Assembly (NCBI GenBank): GCA_031424095.1
Contig: JANPGU010000275.1
Span: 1-19,318 of the forward strand
Length of the DNA: 19,318 bases
Direction: 5' to 3'
Origin: ZC4RG30 sp031424095
GTDB taxonomy: Bacteria > Pseudomonadota > Gammaproteobacteria > Steroidobacterales > Steroidobacteraceae
Shown: one piece after another, positions 15,001 through 19,318 of the stretch
Numbering within the stretch: the stretch's first letter is position 1
How the letters are laid out: every line of letters begins with the position of its first letter
Notes under the pieces: generated by a model
What the model saw: the letters and a program-made list of their open reading frames with translations, nothing else
Databases searched by the model: none
Told to the model about the DNA's origin: nothing
Translations under genes and position numbers: made by a program

Positions 15001-18000
15001 CGCCCAGCGCGGCGAAGAGCTTCGCCACCGTGCTCTTGCCGCTGGCAACGCCACCGGTCAGGGCAATGCGGGGCACGCTGGGCATGGGTCAGTGCGCGTA
15101 GAGCGAGAGGTAGGCGTCGAGCAGCGCGGGGCCGAACATCAACATCAGCCAGCCAGCGGCGGCGAGGTAGGGGCCGAAAGCCATCGGCACGCCCTTGTCG
15201 CGCTGGCGCAGTACGATCGCCAGGATGCCCACCAGCGCGCCAACGGCGGCCGCACAGATGATGATCGGCAACAGCATCTGCCAGCCCAGCCAGGCGCCAA
15301 GCGCGGCCAGCAGCTTGAAGTCGCCATAGCCCATGCCTTCCTTGCCGGTGAGCAGCTTGAAGAGCTGATAGACCGACCAGAGGCTGAGATAACCGGCGAT
15401 GGCGCCGATCACGGCGGTGCGCAGGTCAACGGGCAGGCGATCGCCGGCCACGATGGGCAGCACCAGCGCCATCAGGATGCCCAGCCAGAGCAGCGGCAGG
15501 GTCAGGTTGTCCGGCAGCAGCTGGGTGTCGATGTCGATGAAGGTCAGCGCTACCAGGAACCAGGTGAGCACCAGAGCCGCAGCCGTGGTCCAGCTGGCGC
15601 CGAAGCGCCAGGCGACGGCAGCGGAGAGCAGCGCGGTGAACAACTCGACCAGCGGGTAGCGTTTGCTGATCGGCGTCCTGCAACCTGCACAACGGCCTTT
15701 GAGAGCGAGCCAGCTGAGTACCGGAATATTCTGCAGCGCCGTGATCGGCGCCTTGCAATTCGGGCAGGCCGAACGCGGGCGGATCAGGTCGTAGGGTTCT
15801 TCCGGCGGCGGTTCCTTGCCATCCAGCGCCAGACACTCGCGTCGCCAGCCCCGTTCCAGCATGACGGGGACGCGGTGAATCACCACATTCAGGAAACTGC
15901 CGATGAGCAGCCCGAACAGTAATACGACGCCGATGAACGCCGGCGCCGATGCCGACAGCACTGCGATCACACGACCTTGCCGAGCTGGAAGATTGGCAGG
16001 TACATGGCGATGACCAGGCCACCGACCAGCACGCCGAGGATGGCCATGATCAGCGGCTCGAGCAGGCTCGACATGGAGTCGACGGCGTTGTCGACTTCTT
16101 CTTCATAGAACTGCGCTACCTTGCCGGACATTTCGTCCAGCGCGCCGGCTTCTTCGCCGACGGCGATCATCTGCACCACCATGTTGGGGAACAGGTTGGT
16201 ATTTTCCATCGCGCGCTGCAGGCGCGTGCCGGTGGCAACTTCGTCGCGCATGGCGAGCGTTGCGTCTTCATAGACGATGTTGCCGGTGGCGCCGGCGACC
16301 GAGGTCATGGCTTCGACCAGTGGCACGCCGGCGGCGAACATGGTGGAGAGCGTGCGGGCGAAGCGCGCGATGGCGGCCTTGCGCATGATGGGTCCGATGA
16401 TCGGAGCCTTCAGCGTCATGCGGTCGATGTTCTGCCGCATCTTGCGCGAGCGCTTGTAGAAGTAGCCGAAAGCGAACACGCCGCCAGCCACTACTATCGC
16501 AATGAAGATGCCCTTGGCCTGGACGAATTTCGAGAGATTCACAACCATCTGCGTGAAGGCCGGCAGATCGGCGCCGAAGCCCTTGAACAGGCTCTCGAAC
16601 TGCGGAATCACGAAAATCAGCAGGATGACGGTCACGATGATGGCGACCGCAAGCACCGCTGCCGGGTAAAACAGCGCCTTCTTGACCTTCTTCTTCAGCG
16701 CCTCGGTCTTTTCCTTGTAGGTGGCGACCTTTTCCAGCAGCGTCTCGAGCGCACCGGCCTGTTCACCGGCTTCCACCAGGTTCACGAACAGATCGTCGAA
16801 ATACAGCGGCCGCTTGCCCAGTGCCTCGTGCAGAGATACGCCGCCTTCCACGTCGCCCTTGATGTCCAGGATCAGCTTCTGCATCGAGGCCTTTTCATGG
16901 CCTGCACCGACGATGTCGAATGACTGCACCAGCGGAATGCCCGCGCCGAGCATGGTGGCCAGCTGACGGCTGAAGATCGCGATATCGCCAGCATTCACCT
17001 TGCCGCCGCCGATCGATGCGGATTGCTTCTTGATCTTGCTGGGCGCTACGCCCTGACGACGCAGGTCGGCGCGCAGCGAAGTTTCGTCCTTCGCAATCGA
17101 CTTGCCCTTGACGAGCTTGCCGCGCTTGTCCTTGCCTTCCCAGAGGAAGGAAGTGTCACGTTTGACCGAGCGGATTGCAGAAGAGGATTGAGCCATGTCT
17201 TTGGTTCCTGCGTCCCTTAGTCGATCGTCACGCTGTTGATTTCTTCAAGGCTGGTCAAGCCAGCCTGGACCTTCGCGAGCCCCGCGCGGCGCAGATCCCA
17301 GATGCCATTCTTCTTTGCGGCATCATTGATATCGATGGCGTTGCCGCCGGCCATGATGATGCGTCCGATGTCCTCGGTTACCGGCATGACCTGGTAGATG
17401 CCAAGGCGGCCCTTGTAACCGTCGGTGCAGTTCTGGCAGCCCCGGGGGCCGAACAGCTGCATGCCCTTGGAGATTTCTTCTTCCGGGAAGCCTTCCTTGC
17501 GCAGTGCCTCTGCCGGCACGTCGATCGGCTGGCGACAGGCCTGGCACAGGCGACGCGCCAGGCGCTGCGCAATGATCAGGCTGACCGAGGTGGCAATGGC
17601 GTAAGGCTTCACGCCCATGTCGATGAGTCGCGTCAGCGTCTGCGGCGCATCGTTGGTGTGCAGGGTAGAGAGCACCAGATGGCCCGTCTGCGCAGCCTTG
17701 ATGGCAATCTCGGCGGTCTCGAGGTCGCGGATTTCGCCGACCATCACCACGTCCGGATCCTGGCGCAGGAAGGCGCGCAGCGCCGAAGCAAAGGTGAGGC
17801 CCACCTTGTTGTTCACGTTGACCTGATTGACGCCGGGCCGATTGATTTCCGCCGGATCTTCCGCCGTGGAGATATTGGTGTCTTCGCGGTTCAGGATGTG
17901 CAGGCCGGTATAGAGCGAGACGGTCTTGCCGCTACCCGTCGGGCCCGTCACCAGGATCATGCCCTGTGGCTTGGCCAGGTACTTGAGGTAAAGGTCTTTC

Positions 18001-19318
18001 TGGAACGGCTCGTAGCCCAGCGCGTCGATGCCGAGCATCGCCGACGAGGGGTCGAGAATACGCATCACGATCTTTTCGCCGTACAGCGTCGGGCAGGTGC
18101 TCACGCGGAAGTCGATGGCCCTCGACTTGGAGAGCTTCATCTTGATGCGGCCGTCCTGCGGCACGCGGCGTTCGGCGATGTCGAGCCGCGCCATGACCTT
18201 CAGGCGTGCCGACATCTTGCCGGAGAGCTGCACCGGTGGCTGTGCGATTTCCTTCAGCACGCCATCCATGCGATAGCGCACGCGGTAGATCTTTTCGTAG
18301 GGCTCGAAGTGGATGTCCGAAGCGCCGCGACGGATGGCGTCGAGCAGCAGCTTGTTGACATAGCGGACGATGGGCGCGTCTTCGACGTCATCGCGACTGA
18401 CGCCTTCGGTGTCGAGGTCCTCGCCACCGGAAACTTCCAGTCCGTCGAGTTCCACACCCTCGTCTTCCGAGAGCATGGGCATCTGCTGTTCCGCACCCTC
18501 GATCGCCTTGTCGACCAGCTTCTGCAGCTTGTCATCTTCGACGATGACCGCGTCGACGCCGAGGCCGGTCTGGAACTTGATCTCGTCGATGGCATGCAGA
18601 TCGGTGGGGTCCGACACCGCCAGGAACAGGCGCTTGCCGCGCCGGAACATGGGCAGTACGCGGTGCTTGGCCAGCAGCTTGTCGCTGACCAGGCGCGTGA
18701 TCTCGAGATCCATCGGCAAGGCGTCCAGATCGAACAGCGGGACGCCGAATTCGGTTGCCGCGGCAATGGCAATTTCCCGTGACTTGGCGGCGCCAGCGCC
18801 CACCAGCTGGGTGACGAAATGGGACTTCTTGTCGCGCGCATTGCTCAACGCGCTGTAGGCGTCATCCTCGCTGATGACACCGTCCTGCACCAGGCGCTGC
18901 GGCAGCCCGCTCAGCAGCACGCGGTTACCGCCTCCGGAGGCGAAAGAAACGTTCTCGCTCATGTAGTTAGGCAGGCCTTAGAGTTCGCGCTGATCGCAGT
19001 GTAGGGGACCAGTCAATCTTAGCAACTGTCAAATCAGCCCGAAGTGTCGCACACCGGGCTGCGGGGGCGCGTGACTGGCCTCGCAATATCCGTTCTGGGG
19101 GTGCGAAGGTGAGGGGCAGTTTCCCGGATCAGCTAACGGGGGAGGTCCACAAAAAAACAAGCCCCTCGAGGGAGGGGCTTGCACCGTACCGGATTCAGAT
19201 CCGATTAGGTCTGAGTGCGGCAGTTAGCTGGCACGTACTTGAACTTCAGATTGCCAGCGTCGTCGGTGGTGCAGGTCCACAGCACGTCGCCGTTGGAGTT
19301 GGTCGTCGGCGTCAGCGA

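Overview
This window comes from a GC-rich (my estimate, low-to-mid 60s % GC) gammaproteobacterial chromosome. The best guess is a Steroidobacter/Nevskia/Xanthomonas-like lineage. Reasons: gene order closely parallels the Escherichia coli ftsZ-lpxC-secA-mutT-yacG-zapD-coaE-hofC-hofB-ppdD region, zapD and yacG are present, and dciA lies near lpxC as in Pseudomonas. The lineage call is inference from family knowledge; no search was run.

Layout. Positions 1-5806, plus strand: the 3' end of the division and cell wall (dcw) cluster, murC (5' truncated by the window edge), murB, ddl, ftsQ, ftsA, ftsZ. Stops and starts of the first five genes overlap, so they look translationally coupled. Positions 5807-5928: a structured spacer ending in a textbook intrinsic terminator just before lpxC (5929-6879). 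Positions 6898-8786, minus strand: a secreted tannase/feruloyl-esterase-family hydrolase and, upstream of it, a DciA (DUF721) protein. Positions 8819-13406, plus strand: a membrane-anchored M23 metallopeptidase, secA, a MutT-type Nudix hydrolase overlapping the secA end, and a small conserved-looking protein of unknown function. Positions 13416-19318, minus strand: pilA (only the last 37 codons), its terminator, then a probable pilB-pilC-pilD-coaE-zapD-yacG operon.

How it fits together. MurC and MurB make UDP-MurNAc-L-Ala and its precursor, and Ddl makes D-Ala-D-Ala. FtsQ, FtsA and FtsZ build the divisome, and ZapD (encoded 8 kb away) bundles FtsZ through its C-terminal tail, which is intact here. 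LpxC commits UDP-GlcNAc derivatives to lipid A. SecA drives protein export, DciA belongs to the replicative helicase loader family, and PilA/B/C/D form the core of a type IV pilus. The region is thus an old housekeeping neighbourhood for envelope growth, division, export and pili.

Novelty. I found no CRISPR array, insertion sequence, tRNA, phage gene, toxin-antitoxin pair or obviously undescribed multi-gene system. The unusual points are small: the terminator against the lpxC start with no Shine-Dalgarno sequence, a structured secA leader with a possible 10-codon upstream ORF and no secM, a perfect hairpin over the lpxC stop codon, the tannase-family gene lodged between lpxC and dciA, and one unassigned 126-residue protein.
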